A stretch of DNA of 64,000 nt from Arthrobacter sp. P2b. Its GTDB lineage: Bacteria; Actinomycetota; Actinomycetes; Actinomycetales; Micrococcaceae. The notes beneath the pieces are model-generated. The model did not search any database and was not told the DNA's origin. It saw only the letters and a program-made list of their open reading frames with translations. The DNA is taken from positions 186,001 through 250,000 of the forward strand of contig NZ_FVZL01000003.1 of assembly GCF_900168295.1 (NCBI RefSeq). Reading direction: 5' to 3'. Below are positions 43,354 through 52,640 of this stretch, piece by piece (position 1 is the first letter of the stretch; each line of letters begins with the position of its first letter). A program made the position numbers and the translations under genes.

Positions 43354-44769
43354 ATGATCCGGTCGTACAAGTTCCGCTTGTATCCGACGTCGAAGCAGGA
43401 AGACCTGCTCCGGGCGATGCTGGACGATCATCGGCTCCTCTACAACGCTGCTTTGCAGGAGCGTAGAGAAGCGTGGAAGCGTGCACGGACTGGAATTAGC
43501 TTTGCTACCCAGTCTTCCCAGCTAAAGGACGTCCGGGCCGACGAATCGGACTATGCGCGCTGGTCATACGACGGCCTAGCATGGACACTTCGCCGGCTGG
43601 AAGCGGCCTTTCAGGCCTTCTTCCGTCGGGTTAGGGCTGGCGCAGGGAAACCGGGCTACCCGCGGTTCAAGGGGGTGGGCCACTTTGACACGGTCATTCA
43701 CCGCAACGGGAACGGTGCCAAGTGGGGCACTATCCCGCACTCGGTGGTGACCAAGGTTTACATCATGGGCATCGGCCACATCAAGGTTAGGCAGCACCGC
43801 CCTGTAACAGGCAGAGTCAAGACTGTCGCCATCAAACGCGAGGGCCGGGCGCGCTGGTTCGTGGTATTGGCCGCAGAACAGGAACTGCCATCACCGCTAC
43901 CCAAGACCGGAACCATGATCGGGATTGACCTTGCCACTGGCTCCAACGGACTTGCTTATACCTCCCTCGGAGAGCGGATAGACAACCCGGCCTACGGCAA
44001 GGCTTCAAGGTCACGGTTAGCAGATGCCAGACGGGCGCTAGCTCGCTGCCAAAGGGGATCTAAACGACGAAACAAGGCCAGGGATCGGGTCACCAACGTC
44101 CACCGCAAGGTCCGCAATCAGCGGCAGGACTACCTGCACAAGGCAGCAAAGCGCCTAGTCTCACGCTACGACGTGATCGTGGCGGAAAAGCTCAACACCG
44201 CCGGCCTGGTCCGGCGCCCCGCACCCCGGCCCGATGGGACCGGAGGCTACAAACCAAACGGAGGGAGCGCAAAGACTGGCCTGAACCAGTCCATACTCGA
44301 TGCGGGATGGGGACACTTCTTGGATGTGATCCGAGCCAAGGCTGAAAGCGCCGGGCGTGAGTTCATTCAAGTCGACCCGACCTACACCTCCCAAACCTGC
44401 AGCGCCTGCGGATATAGGGATGCGACCAACCGGAGCGGCAAGATGTTTGTCTGCCTTTCGTGCTGGCACCGGGACGACGCCGACATCAACGCGGCGATCA
44501 ACATACTAAGGGCCGGGCTGGCCCTGCGGGACGCGACGCAAGCCGTGGTCACGAGAAGCCGAATTACGGCGAAGTCACAGCGGGAAGGCCTCGCCGTAAG
44601 ACCTCACGAGGCTAGGCCACTACAAGCAGATCGACCTCTCTTTCTTTCTACCGAGCAGCCGTACCTCCTCGCTCGTCGCGAACCACGTCCGCATCCTGTG
44701 TATGAGTATCCGGCCCATAGTGATCGGCCACATCCTGTGCTTCTGTTCATTGAAATACACGCCATTTAG
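43354..44769 (+). CDS. tnpB: TnpB, RNA-guided endonuclease of an IS200/IS605- or IS607-type element
   Basis: 471 residues. The N-terminal helix-turn-helix region is MIRSYKFRLYPTSKQEDLLRAMLDDHRLLYNAAL. The RuvC-like nuclease has its first acidic residue in GIDLATGSNGLA (about 190), its second in VIVAEKLNTAGL (about 278) and its third in DADINAAINIL (about 377). A zinc finger, CSACG...CLSC (about 348-369), precedes the third. All catalytic residues appear present, so it may be active. About 75 residues follow the usual end (NILRAGLALRD), suggesting read-through beyond the element's right end. No tnpA is nearby. I chose ATG 43354 because the family's start motif begins there. Confidence 0.92.
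   Translation: MIRSYKFRLYPTSKQEDLLRAMLDDHRLLYNAALQERREAWKRARTGISFATQSSQLKDVRADESDYARWSYDGLAWTLRRLEAAFQAFFRRVRAGAGKPGYPRFKGVGHFDTVIHRNGNGAKWGTIPHSVVTKVYIMGIGHIKVRQHRPVTGRVKTVAIKREGRARWFVVLAAEQELPSPLPKTGTMIGIDLATGSNGLAYTSLGERIDNPAYGKASRSRLADARRALARCQRGSKRRNKARDRVTNVHRKVRNQRQDYLHKAAKRLVSRYDVIVAEKLNTAGLVRRPAPRPDGTGGYKPNGGSAKTGLNQSILDAGWGHFLDVIRAKAESAGREFIQVDPTYTSQTCSACGYRDATNRSGKMFVCLSCWHRDDADINAAINILRAGLALRDATQAVVTRSRITAKSQREGLAVRPHEARPLQADRPLFLSTEQPYLLARREPRPHPVYEYPAHSDRPHPVLLFIEIHAI
44588..44620 (+). ncRNA. candidate omega-RNA/right-end hairpin of the tnpB element
   Basis: GCCTCG and CGAGGC arms around an 13-nt loop overlap the 3' end of tnpB, flanked by GGCC and TAGGCC that extend the stem. 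TnpB guide RNAs normally overlap this position and end at the element boundary. The exact boundary is not determinable here. Confidence 0.35.
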
Positions 44770-45783
44770 AAGGAAGCGTTCACCTTGGTGTCCTGGTGCA
44801 CTCGGATCAACGGCCTCTCTCCTTCATGGGAGGGCATCGTGCCCACAGGCCTTTTGACCGCCTCTGCTGGCATGCGGAAATTTCACGCTGGGAACCTGCC
44901 CGACATGGGGCCGAGGTAATGCGAGGCGTTGTCGAAAAATCAACGTGCACGGCTTGGCGGGGTGCCAGGGCCGCATTAGTGAAGTCGCATACAGCACCGC
45001 TGCACCGGTGAGGTGGCCAAACAGAGGCGACCTCACCGGGAAGGGGTCAACAGGGCGCAGCATGCGGCACCCGTGCGGGCGCTGCAGCAGGCCCTATCGC
45101 AGTACGAGGTCAACAGGGTGAATTCGTGCATGCGGCATGGCGCAAGGAGACATTCGCGTGTCCCGCGCCACCTGCTAGCTGGCTCACCCGACCTAAAGAC
45201 AAGGTCGTTACGGGTAACCTCCGCGTCTTGCGCGCGCACAAGGCTCGCTGTTGGTTCACCGGCGGGCTCCTGCAGAGCGATATCCGGCATTGCCATATAT
45301 ATCTGAAGCATTCAAGCATTCACATCTATGGCACTGGTCCGTCTCCCAGCCTGGGATTACGCTGCTACGGCAGGAAAAATGACACCGTGGGGGGGGGGGG
45401 GCAGCTTCCGGGCCTGGTGTGACCCGGCGTCGTCAAGAACTTGCATCACAGGGCCTCCAGCAGGGAGGGGGCCTTCTCTCACTGTGTGCGGCACGGACAG
45501 CTGTTTGGCCGACTCATCACGGACCAGCTAAGCCTTGCGTAACGGACATACTGCCCTCAGGCTTACGTACATACAGGGTCTCGCGATGTCCGTGTCGCTC
45601 CATCACGCACCGCCACTTCCAGCGACGGCGCTTTTGGCCGGTCGCCGCACAAGCGTGCTTCCGGGAGTGCCCTGGAACGCTTCACAACTAGAACAACCGG
45701 GATTTCAATCACGGGCCAGAAGGTTGGGAGCTGGCGTAGCATATGGGCAGGCCGAACAGGACCGTTTGGCAGGACGATGCAGC
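44770..45783. other. gene-free stretch with a 13-G tract
   Basis: About 1 kb without a convincing gene. Its one distinctive feature is a run of 13 G (45389-45401), the longest homopolymer in the window, which could slip during replication or be a sequencing artefact. Confidence 0.45.
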
Positions 45784-46023
45784 GTGCAGCAAGTCGAACC
45801 GGATTGGCAGGTGATTGAATTGCACGGTTCGGTGATCGACTACGCGATAACAACACTCCAAGTGCTTTACGTGGTGCTGATGCTCGTCTTTGCGGTGCTT
45901 GTCTTCACCAATAGCATCACCCCAATAGGCGCAGGAATAACGGGTCTCACGGCATGCGCCTTGGTCATTGGGTGGAAGGTACTCCAACGCAAGCGACGGC
46001 GGCTCACGTCAGGCGAGCACTGA
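45784..46023 (+). CDS. small membrane protein, hypothetical
   Basis: A 79-residue frame from GTG 45784 with two hydrophobic helices (TTLQVLYVVLMLVFAVLVFTN and AGITGLTACALVIGWKVL) and a basic end QRKRRRLTSGEH. The open frame extends upstream to 45535, but that part looks random. There is no convincing ribosome site. It could be a real small membrane protein or the remnant of a larger one. It converges with the CHAT gene. Confidence 0.35.
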   Translation: MQQVEPDWQVIELHGSVIDYAITTLQVLYVVLMLVFAVLVFTNSITPIGAGITGLTACALVIGWKVLQRKRRRLTSGEH

Positions 46024-46114
46024 CCCCTGGGGGTGGATGCGGCTTGTCAGCCTCTCGGGCCAGATAGCGTTTTTCCAGATCCGCTATGCCCATTGGCCCA
46101 GATGTAACTCAGCT

Positions 46115-49100
46115 TTAGGCTCCTGAGAAGGTGAACGCCGCCCAGTAATAGGGATGAGCAAACGGAAAATCGTCCGGGTGCGCCCGGAAGTATCTGATCG
46201 TGCGGTAGATGAACGGGTGGTTCATCCCAGTGATACGAGTGATCCCCTGGCATCGTTCGGCAAGTTCCCCTGCGCTGGCATCGCGTAGCCAACACTGCGC
46301 CCGCTGCAGGGCAGACGCTGCTTGAAGCGGGGGGCCACCATCGCCATTCAAGTGCAGCTGGTAGAAACGCTCCATCAGCAGGGCGGTCGACAGATCTTCG
46401 ACCGACCACAGGCTGCTGATCACGCCCGGCACTCCCGCTTGCAGGAAGCCCGCCGGTAGCCCGATCGCCTCGTCCGGCACGTGACGCATGTCTGTGATTG
46501 CGGTTTGGCACGCCGATAGCACGGCGAGCTTCGCGTTCGTCAGGCTAACCTCGTCGATCAGCGTCGCCAGGGTCAGCATCTGATCGCCGGCCAGCAGCAA
46601 GCCCGACGCCAGGGGTTGATCGAACTTGTACAGCCCATGACAAGCGAAATGCAGGTGGGTCGCGTCTACGATGGCCCTCATCGTTGCCGCGCGCGTCGCG
46701 TGCTTGCCGCTGAGTAAGCGCGGCGAGGTTCCGTGCACTGATGCGGCAATGGCCGTGACTTCCAGGTGCGCGAAAGGCAACGCCCGCGGACCCGGACGGG
46801 GGTCGGCAACCCCGACCAGCCGCAGCGGCAGGCCGGCGCGCCGCTCAGCCACGCCCCGCGCCGCGTGCTGTACGAGGGCCGACGGGGCATACGTCAGCGT
46901 GACCGCGTCTCCGACCGCGGCATGCAATGGCAGGAGCGCTAGAAGTCCGCCGGCTATCACCGTGGCTTGGATGATGTCAAGGTCCGCCAGCCGCTTGACC
47001 AGCGGACTCATAAGCAAGGTGGTGAGCACCGGCAATGCTCGGTCGAGGGACGCTCGAAGCGTCTCCGGCTCACCGGTAAGTTGACCGACCAGGTACCCCT
47101 TACCAGACCCGGGCGCGAGGTCTATGCCTAACAGCTGCATAAGATCAGCGGACCGGAATCCGTCCAGCCACACACAATGACTTTGGTCAAGATTGGTCAC
47201 CCCCGGCGGCACGATCAACGCCAGGCTACCCCGCCGAGTCGTGATTATATACACCAGCGGCTCGGCTGACGTGGCGATCACGTCAATCCCGGTCCCGACC
47301 GGCATGAAATCAGGAACATATCCCCGGATCCTGTCTACGACCGCAGCCAGTTCTCCTCGGGCCGCGCGCAAGGCAGCGACATAGCCCGGAAAGCTGCCTG
47401 TTCCAGCATTATTGGGCCCCATTGCGGCCGTGCGAGCAGCTGACTCCAATGCGCGGATCCGCTCGCGTGCCGCACCGAGCGCGCGACGGTCTCCTGCCAC
47501 GACAGCGTCCATGCTGACTCGTTCGAAGGCCAGCGCCTCGGCGAGGGCACGGGCCCGGCCGCCCTCAAGCCGCTCAACCGCTGCCGCGAACCGGCCAGAC
47601 TGGGCCAGGCAATACGCGTCATTCGGCACGGCTTGGCCAAACTCAGCCAACTCTGTCTGGCCCGCGATTGTGGTGTCGGAAGCCTGATATGCGGCCTCAC
47701 CGGCGGCGATGGCCGTGTTGTACACGGCATGCGCTTCGTCGAAGCGGCCCGCGTCGAAATGCAAGCCGCCGAGCTTGCCTGAGATCATGCGATGAACGGC
47801 AGGAAAAGCATCGACCGTATAAACGGTGAGGGCCTGCCGGAGGTGATCCACGGCGGCCAACGATTCGTCAGTTTCATCGTCTTGGGTGTACGCCGCGGCG
47901 AGGTTTCTTTCGATGCTTGCCCATCGCTCAGGGTATGCGTCGCGGGTATATACAGTTTGCGCTGACTCGAGTGCGGCGACGGCCAGCCGCCGATTGTCGT
48001 GGCTGTCACCGTCGATGCGGTCAAGCCAAGCAGTGGCGAGGTTGATCTGAACCACCGCCCATCTATCCGGGGCGCGGTCCCTCGTGTATTCCTGCAAGGC
48101 ATTGCGATAGCACGCAATCGCCTCCTCGATCCGTTGGCGGCCATCGTGGTCGAGGGCCGACTGTAACGCATTTCCTAGATTCATCTGAGCCATGGCCCAG
48201 TTCCTCGGGTAGTCCTCGTGCGTCCACACCTGCAGGGCCTGTTGAAGGCAGTTCATCGCAAAAGCGAGATTCTCGGCCGGCTCACCGAAGATCCGGCTTC
48301 GATAGGCAATGCCGAGACCGTGCATCCCCTGCGCCCAGATATCAGCCTCGGACTGTCTGCCCACCGCTTCCAGTGCCCGACCGTAACAAACGATGGCCTG
48401 TTCGACGTTCTCCGCCTCGCTGCCATGGACCCGGTCCAGGTAAGCGTTGCCGAGGACCACCTGAGTGTCGGCCCACGCAGCCGGGTAACGGTCACGTGTC
48501 CGGATCTGTAGCGCCCGTCGAAGGCAGGTGATGGTCGTCTCGACGTTGTCAGCGTGCTCGCCACGCACCCTTTCGAGGTAGGCGATTCCCCGGTTGTGCT
48601 CAGTTGCCGTCCATTGCTCCGGTGCGGCATCGAGTGTGCGGACCTGCAGGGCCTGGTCTGCGTATGCGATTGCCCGTTCGAGGTTGTCCGCACGGTCGCC
48701 GAGCGCACGGTGGCGGTAAGCCTCGCCCTGGATACTACGCAGCAAGCCCCACAGCTTCGGTGATTGGTCCCGGTCAGCGATCTGCTCGACCTCCTCACAC
48801 AGCGCTATTGCCTTTTCGACACTGGTGGTCAAATCAGCGCGTGACTGGTAAACGAGGGCCTCCGCGCCAGCCAAGGTCACCGCCTGCCATACCATCGGAA
48901 GCCTATCCCTGTCGATCAGGTGTCGGGCCCTGTCCATCACGTCGACTCGGTCGGCTGCATTTATAGCATCTGTTGCGCGGGAGCGAGACAGGAGTTTCAT
49001 GGCTTGGGCGACGAGTCCGTCGGGATCCGTCTTTGTAATGTGATGCAGCAACGCTTGCTCCTGCCCTATCGCTGAAGGACCGTCCACCCGCCCTCCCACC

Positions 49101-50068
49101 TCCGAAGGTTGCCGCTTAGTCATCTGATAAGACTGATCGGCTGCGACCTTCAGTCCGCTCAAACCCTCGAACGCCGCGTCGATTCCGGATCGACGGGCCA
49201 AGTCAAGCACCTGGCGGTGGCGCGAAACGAAGTCCAACCCGGCAGGATCTTTGGTGAGCCCGTCCATGGTGCGGGCTATTGCAAGGTCGCTTATGGGGCT
49301 GAGCAGGACGGCGGAATTCGCCTCCAGCACGTCGCGGCTTCCGCTCCACGTCGGCGAGTCAAGGAACATCCTCAGGGTCTCAAACAGCTCATCCGGCCAT
49401 AGTTGTGCGCGATCCACGCCGGTCCGCTCGGTGAGGGCCTGGTCCAGCCCGACCGCTCTGCACCGCTCGAGGAAGGCACGATCGTCGTCGCTATGGATCC
49501 GAGCCAGAGGGTCGGGTTGATCCGATGCCAGTTTGGCGAGAATCACGTCGGCGAGGGGACTCAGCAGGGCCGGGTGCTCTTGGATCAGTGCGCGGGCATC
49601 GTTCCACGATTTCGTATTTGTGAATTGGAGCACTGTGTGGAAGAGCGCCCCCACCTCCGTCGGATGAAGCGACTCGGCCGCCTCCGAAAGGATGAACCTG
49701 GCCATCTCCTGAGAAACGGAATTGAGCGGTTGAAGCCATTCGTCCCGCCACGTGTCGCCGAGCGCGTCGCGTAGTTTGGTCAGCAGGAAGAACGCATTCT
49801 CGTGGTCCTCCTCGGCGCTCGTTTGCTTGGCTGGGAAAAACAGCACTGCGGGTTCCCGCTGCGGGCGATATAGAACAACAGGCGCATCGATCTGGCCGAC
49901 GTCCGAACCGCAGTTCGTACAGCTAACGCCATGCAGGACATCATCGCGGAGAGATCGGACTAGATCTGGCCGCTCACTCTCATCGACAATAAGCCAGACA
50001 TCTGCGACGGCCGTCGCACCACACGTCGGGCACTGCTTCTCTATACGTTCCGCTGAAGAGTTTGTCAT
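46115..50068 (-). CDS. CHAT-domain (caspase-like) protein with CpXC zinc finger and TPR array
   Basis: 1317 residues. The N-terminus has a CpXC-type zinc site, CPTCG (C13, C16) and CTNCG (C50, C53). A helical region follows, then about nine TPR-like units (roughly 400-800; for example LERAIAYADQALQVRTLDAAPEQWTATEHNRGIAYLERV). The C-terminal CHAT protease domain has its catalytic His in THLHFACHGLY (about 1140) and Cys in LAVLSACQTAI (about 1185), with the ASGLLLAGDQMLTL and GVISSLWSVED motifs. ATG 50068 follows GAGGAG closely; the longer frame to 50233 is not used. CHAT proteins are caspase/separase-like proteases often triggered in immunity or cell death. A second CHAT gene lies upstream. 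Confidence 0.85.
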   Translation of the reverse strand: MTNSSAERIEKQCPTCGATAVADVWLIVDESERPDLVRSLRDDVLHGVSCTNCGSDVGQIDAPVVLYRPQREPAVLFFPAKQTSAEEDHENAFFLLTKLRDALGDTWRDEWLQPLNSVSQEMARFILSEAAESLHPTEVGALFHTVLQFTNTKSWNDARALIQEHPALLSPLADVILAKLASDQPDPLARIHSDDDRAFLERCRAVGLDQALTERTGVDRAQLWPDELFETLRMFLDSPTWSGSRDVLEANSAVLLSPISDLAIARTMDGLTKDPAGLDFVSRHRQVLDLARRSGIDAAFEGLSGLKVAADQSYQMTKRQPSEVGGRVDGPSAIGQEQALLHHITKTDPDGLVAQAMKLLSRSRATDAINAADRVDVMDRARHLIDRDRLPMVWQAVTLAGAEALVYQSRADLTTSVEKAIALCEEVEQIADRDQSPKLWGLLRSIQGEAYRHRALGDRADNLERAIAYADQALQVRTLDAAPEQWTATEHNRGIAYLERVRGEHADNVETTITCLRRALQIRTRDRYPAAWADTQVVLGNAYLDRVHGSEAENVEQAIVCYGRALEAVGRQSEADIWAQGMHGLGIAYRSRIFGEPAENLAFAMNCLQQALQVWTHEDYPRNWAMAQMNLGNALQSALDHDGRQRIEEAIACYRNALQEYTRDRAPDRWAVVQINLATAWLDRIDGDSHDNRRLAVAALESAQTVYTRDAYPERWASIERNLAAAYTQDDETDESLAAVDHLRQALTVYTVDAFPAVHRMISGKLGGLHFDAGRFDEAHAVYNTAIAAGEAAYQASDTTIAGQTELAEFGQAVPNDAYCLAQSGRFAAAVERLEGGRARALAEALAFERVSMDAVVAGDRRALGAARERIRALESAARTAAMGPNNAGTGSFPGYVAALRAARGELAAVVDRIRGYVPDFMPVGTGIDVIATSAEPLVYIITTRRGSLALIVPPGVTNLDQSHCVWLDGFRSADLMQLLGIDLAPGSGKGYLVGQLTGEPETLRASLDRALPVLTTLLMSPLVKRLADLDIIQATVIAGGLLALLPLHAAVGDAVTLTYAPSALVQHAARGVAERRAGLPLRLVGVADPRPGPRALPFAHLEVTAIAASVHGTSPRLLSGKHATRAATMRAIVDATHLHFACHGLYKFDQPLASGLLLAGDQMLTLATLIDEVSLTNAKLAVLSACQTAITDMRHVPDEAIGLPAGFLQAGVPGVISSLWSVEDLSTALLMERFYQLHLNGDGGPPLQAASALQRAQCWLRDASAGELAERCQGITRITGMNHPFIYRTIRYFRAHPDDFPFAHPYYWAAFTFSGA

Positions 50069-50312
50069 GATCTCCTCATCTCTGTTCCTATGGCCGAATA
50101 CAAAACAGTGATGCTGGCCCGGACTTGACGACTGTTGCGTCCCGAAACCCGTGCTGGCCTCCTTGAGTTGCCAGCACTGCGCTCGGCAGCCGTTGCCTTC
50201 CGACGACGGACTACGCCGCGAAAGGGGGCACAAGCAGGTCGTGAATCTCGGCTATCGCGTGGAGGTTGGCCAGCCGCACCTCGTATTGGCGTTAGGCGGC
50301 TTGCGGGCTAAT

Positions 50313-52184
50313 TCAGGTTTGGACTGTCGCGAGTGGATCGGCGAAGATCGTGTACGCGAGCCATGTAGGATCACCTGAACTCCTAATTGCCAATCGGGCC
50401 TCTTTGGCTGCTTGAGCGATTGGTTTGCCATCCAGCAGTCGCTGATATAGTCCTCGCGAGAAGTTATAGGCGGGCTCGTCGTACACCGACCAGTAGGCGC
50501 CGATGAAGGCTCCGGCACCGGCGAGCAGAAATTGCTTGGCCCATCCGCCAATATCGGTGAGTGTCATTCCTCCTCTGCCGATTTGGCAAGCATTAAGAAA
50601 TACCAGCGGTCGGGCCTTTCCCAGATTCTTGACAACTCCCGCGATGTTGTAAGGGCTAAACGTCTTACTGTCTTCCAAAATCATTACCGACCTATTTGGA
50701 TCAGGGTCTCGGTATCCGCCATGCCCTGTGAAGTGCCATGCATCGTACTCACCCGAGGCCAAGGCCTCGTGCAGCTTAAGAAAATCGGCTGATATTGACG
50801 TTACTTCGTGACCGCCTGTGGCAAGGGACTTTATGAAGTCACCTTCTTGGACTGCATACGGAAGCCCACTGTCGCGCGGTACTACGAGGGCAATGTTGTT
50901 AAGCGTCAGAGATGGCTTAAGCCCGGTTCCGGGGATCCAGCGAGTCAGAGCAAATGCTTCGCACAGGAAGGGACCTTCTACCACCGCCCCTTGCTCTTCG
51001 CCAACAAGTTTGCACAGCTCCCACGGAATCCACGGTTCTTCAGACTGTATAATCACTGTCGAGATACTGTTCCGTAATTCCCACAACTTCTGGCGTGCCT
51101 CAATAGGCACAATAGTCTCGAAGAGATGGGAGCCTTTCGCGGCCAACTGTCGGACTGCGATCGCTCGGTCCGTCTGGGTTTTTAGGGAATATCTCTCAAT
51201 ATCCGTGTAGAGTTTTTCGAAATACGTTCCTGGATCCGTTTGGAAAAAGATTGGACCGTATCTCTTGTAGTTGAGATTCGTGCTTGCATTGGAAGCTGTG
51301 ATGCGCATGGAGAAGCCGCGAACCCCGTCAACGCGTGTTTCTTCAATTAGCACCGACAGGTCGGGAAGGCGGACGCTGATCGGAGCGAGAGCTGTCGCAT
51401 GCGCCTCCCGTCCCGAGGGCCCTGTCTCCTGGTCTGGCTCTACAACTGTCGGCACAAGGGTGAGCGCACCGAGAGCAATACCACCGTTGAAGGCGAGCAC
51501 GCGTATCTGACCCGCTCCAGACTCCGTCGCGCGCAACCTAAACTGAACTGGCAGCGTTTCTGCCGCGCCCGAAATCGTGAGACTTCGCTCAGCCGGGCCT
51601 TCAACGACGAAGCCGCGCTTGGGTTGAACTAAGATGTCGATCAGCGAGCCAGCCGATAGCGCCAACGGTATACGGTCGCCTGAGGCGGAGTCCGCGCTGG
51701 CACTGTCCACAACCGAGACGGTCAAGGATGCCATTTCATTCAGCCGGATGGTGTTCGGAAACTCCGCCTCAATTGAACGCTCGGAAGGCTCTTCCGGTGT
51801 CGCCGTAGTAGTACCCGGTATGGTTCCACCACGTGTCCGTGATGGAACATGCTCGTCGACGTCAAAATAGCCAACAACCTGATTGGCTACGAGTAGAACG
51901 CAATAGTCTGGCGCTTTATCAGCACTGCTCAACGCGTCAATTGCCGGAACAGCCCCCCCCTCGTGGAGGCCCATCGCCTCCCGCACGCTCACCCCTGTTG
52001 ATGGCTGTAGCAGCGCGAGTGTCTCATCGCGTGATCGCAGGTAAAAGTATTCCTCGTTGCCCTCCCGTCGCTGAACAATGACTCGGGCCGGCAGCAAGGC
52101 CTCCACGAGATCGCGTGCTTGATCGACGGGCCAGTCCGCTTGCAATAGTACGAAATCAGTTGAAGCAATAGACTCTAAATTCAT
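50313..52184 (-). CDS. CHAT-domain (caspase-like) protein with CBS-like N-terminus
   Basis: 623 residues. The first ~110 (FVLLQADWPVDQARDLVEALLPARVIVQRREGNEEYFYLRSRDETLALL ... APDYCVLLVANQVVGYFDVDE) resemble a CBS-like sensing module. A beta-rich domain follows (about 130-290: RSIEAEFPNTIRLNEMASLTVSVVD, LIDILVQPKRGFVVEGPAERSLTIS). The C-terminal CHAT domain has its catalytic His in DAWHFTGHGGYRD (about 487) and Cys in LVFLNACQIGRGG (about 530), with FIGAYWSVYDEPAYNFSRGLYQRLL after it. AAGG lies about 8 nt before ATG 52184. It is the first of two CHAT genes on this strand and lies downstream of the phased repeats at 52292-52321. Confidence 0.85.
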   Translation of the reverse strand: MNLESIASTDFVLLQADWPVDQARDLVEALLPARVIVQRREGNEEYFYLRSRDETLALLQPSTGVSVREAMGLHEGGAVPAIDALSSADKAPDYCVLLVANQVVGYFDVDEHVPSRTRGGTIPGTTTATPEEPSERSIEAEFPNTIRLNEMASLTVSVVDSASADSASGDRIPLALSAGSLIDILVQPKRGFVVEGPAERSLTISGAAETLPVQFRLRATESGAGQIRVLAFNGGIALGALTLVPTVVEPDQETGPSGREAHATALAPISVRLPDLSVLIEETRVDGVRGFSMRITASNASTNLNYKRYGPIFFQTDPGTYFEKLYTDIERYSLKTQTDRAIAVRQLAAKGSHLFETIVPIEARQKLWELRNSISTVIIQSEEPWIPWELCKLVGEEQGAVVEGPFLCEAFALTRWIPGTGLKPSLTLNNIALVVPRDSGLPYAVQEGDFIKSLATGGHEVTSISADFLKLHEALASGEYDAWHFTGHGGYRDPDPNRSVMILEDSKTFSPYNIAGVVKNLGKARPLVFLNACQIGRGGMTLTDIGGWAKQFLLAGAGAFIGAYWSVYDEPAYNFSRGLYQRLLDGKPIAQAAKEARLAIRSSGDPTWLAYTIFADPLATVQT

Positions 52185-52291
52185 TGGTCGACCTTAATTG
52201 GTGGAGACAGCCGCTTGATGTTGGTCGAGAAAGTTGTTCCGCTACACAGGGATGCCGGCTGCAGCGTCGGTGGTAGTAGTGAAGCACGAGC

Positions 52292-52321
52292 GCGTTACTC
52301 ACGCGTTACTCGTGCGTTACT
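52292..52321 (-). promoter_or_regulatory. three AGTAACGC repeats at exact 11-bp phase
   Basis: On the plus strand GCGTTACT starts at 52292, 52303 and 52314, so the minus strand has three AGTAACGC octamers, 11 bp apart, pointing at the CHAT gene 108 nt away. On the minus strand a -10-like TTCACT follows 8 bp after the last copy. The rest of 52185-52640 holds no gene. Confidence 0.65.
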
Positions 52322-52640
52322 ATGGCGAATTCTCGCTATAGGTTCCGTGTTCGTATAGCCTTGGTCAGCCCAATAGGAACTCGCCGAAAACAGGCCCGCG
52401 ACGTAACTTAGCGTTTACTTCAGCCATGGTTGGTCAGATTAGGTAGAGACAGTTTGAAGAGGCGGCAGTAATCTTTCGGTGAGGCAGTGACAATAAATGC
52501 GCTGGCCGAGGAACCCGTGGATCCGTCCTAGATGCACCTGCCCCCGGGCTTGCTCCCTTGCGGACTTTTGTTTATGCGGCCGCTTTTTGTATCGGCATAA
52601 CTTCCTGTTGCATACGCGTGAATAATTGGGAGGCGCGGAA

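Noticed and set aside
45126..45531. Two short frames running through the 13-G tract, suggestive of a phase-variable gene.
   Set aside because: Neither has a ribosome site, motif or plausible composition; only the homopolymer itself is reported.
50069..50233. N-terminal extension of the larger CHAT protein to an upstream start.
   Set aside because: The extension is not protein-like, and GAGGAG plus the CpXC motif favour the ATG at 50068.
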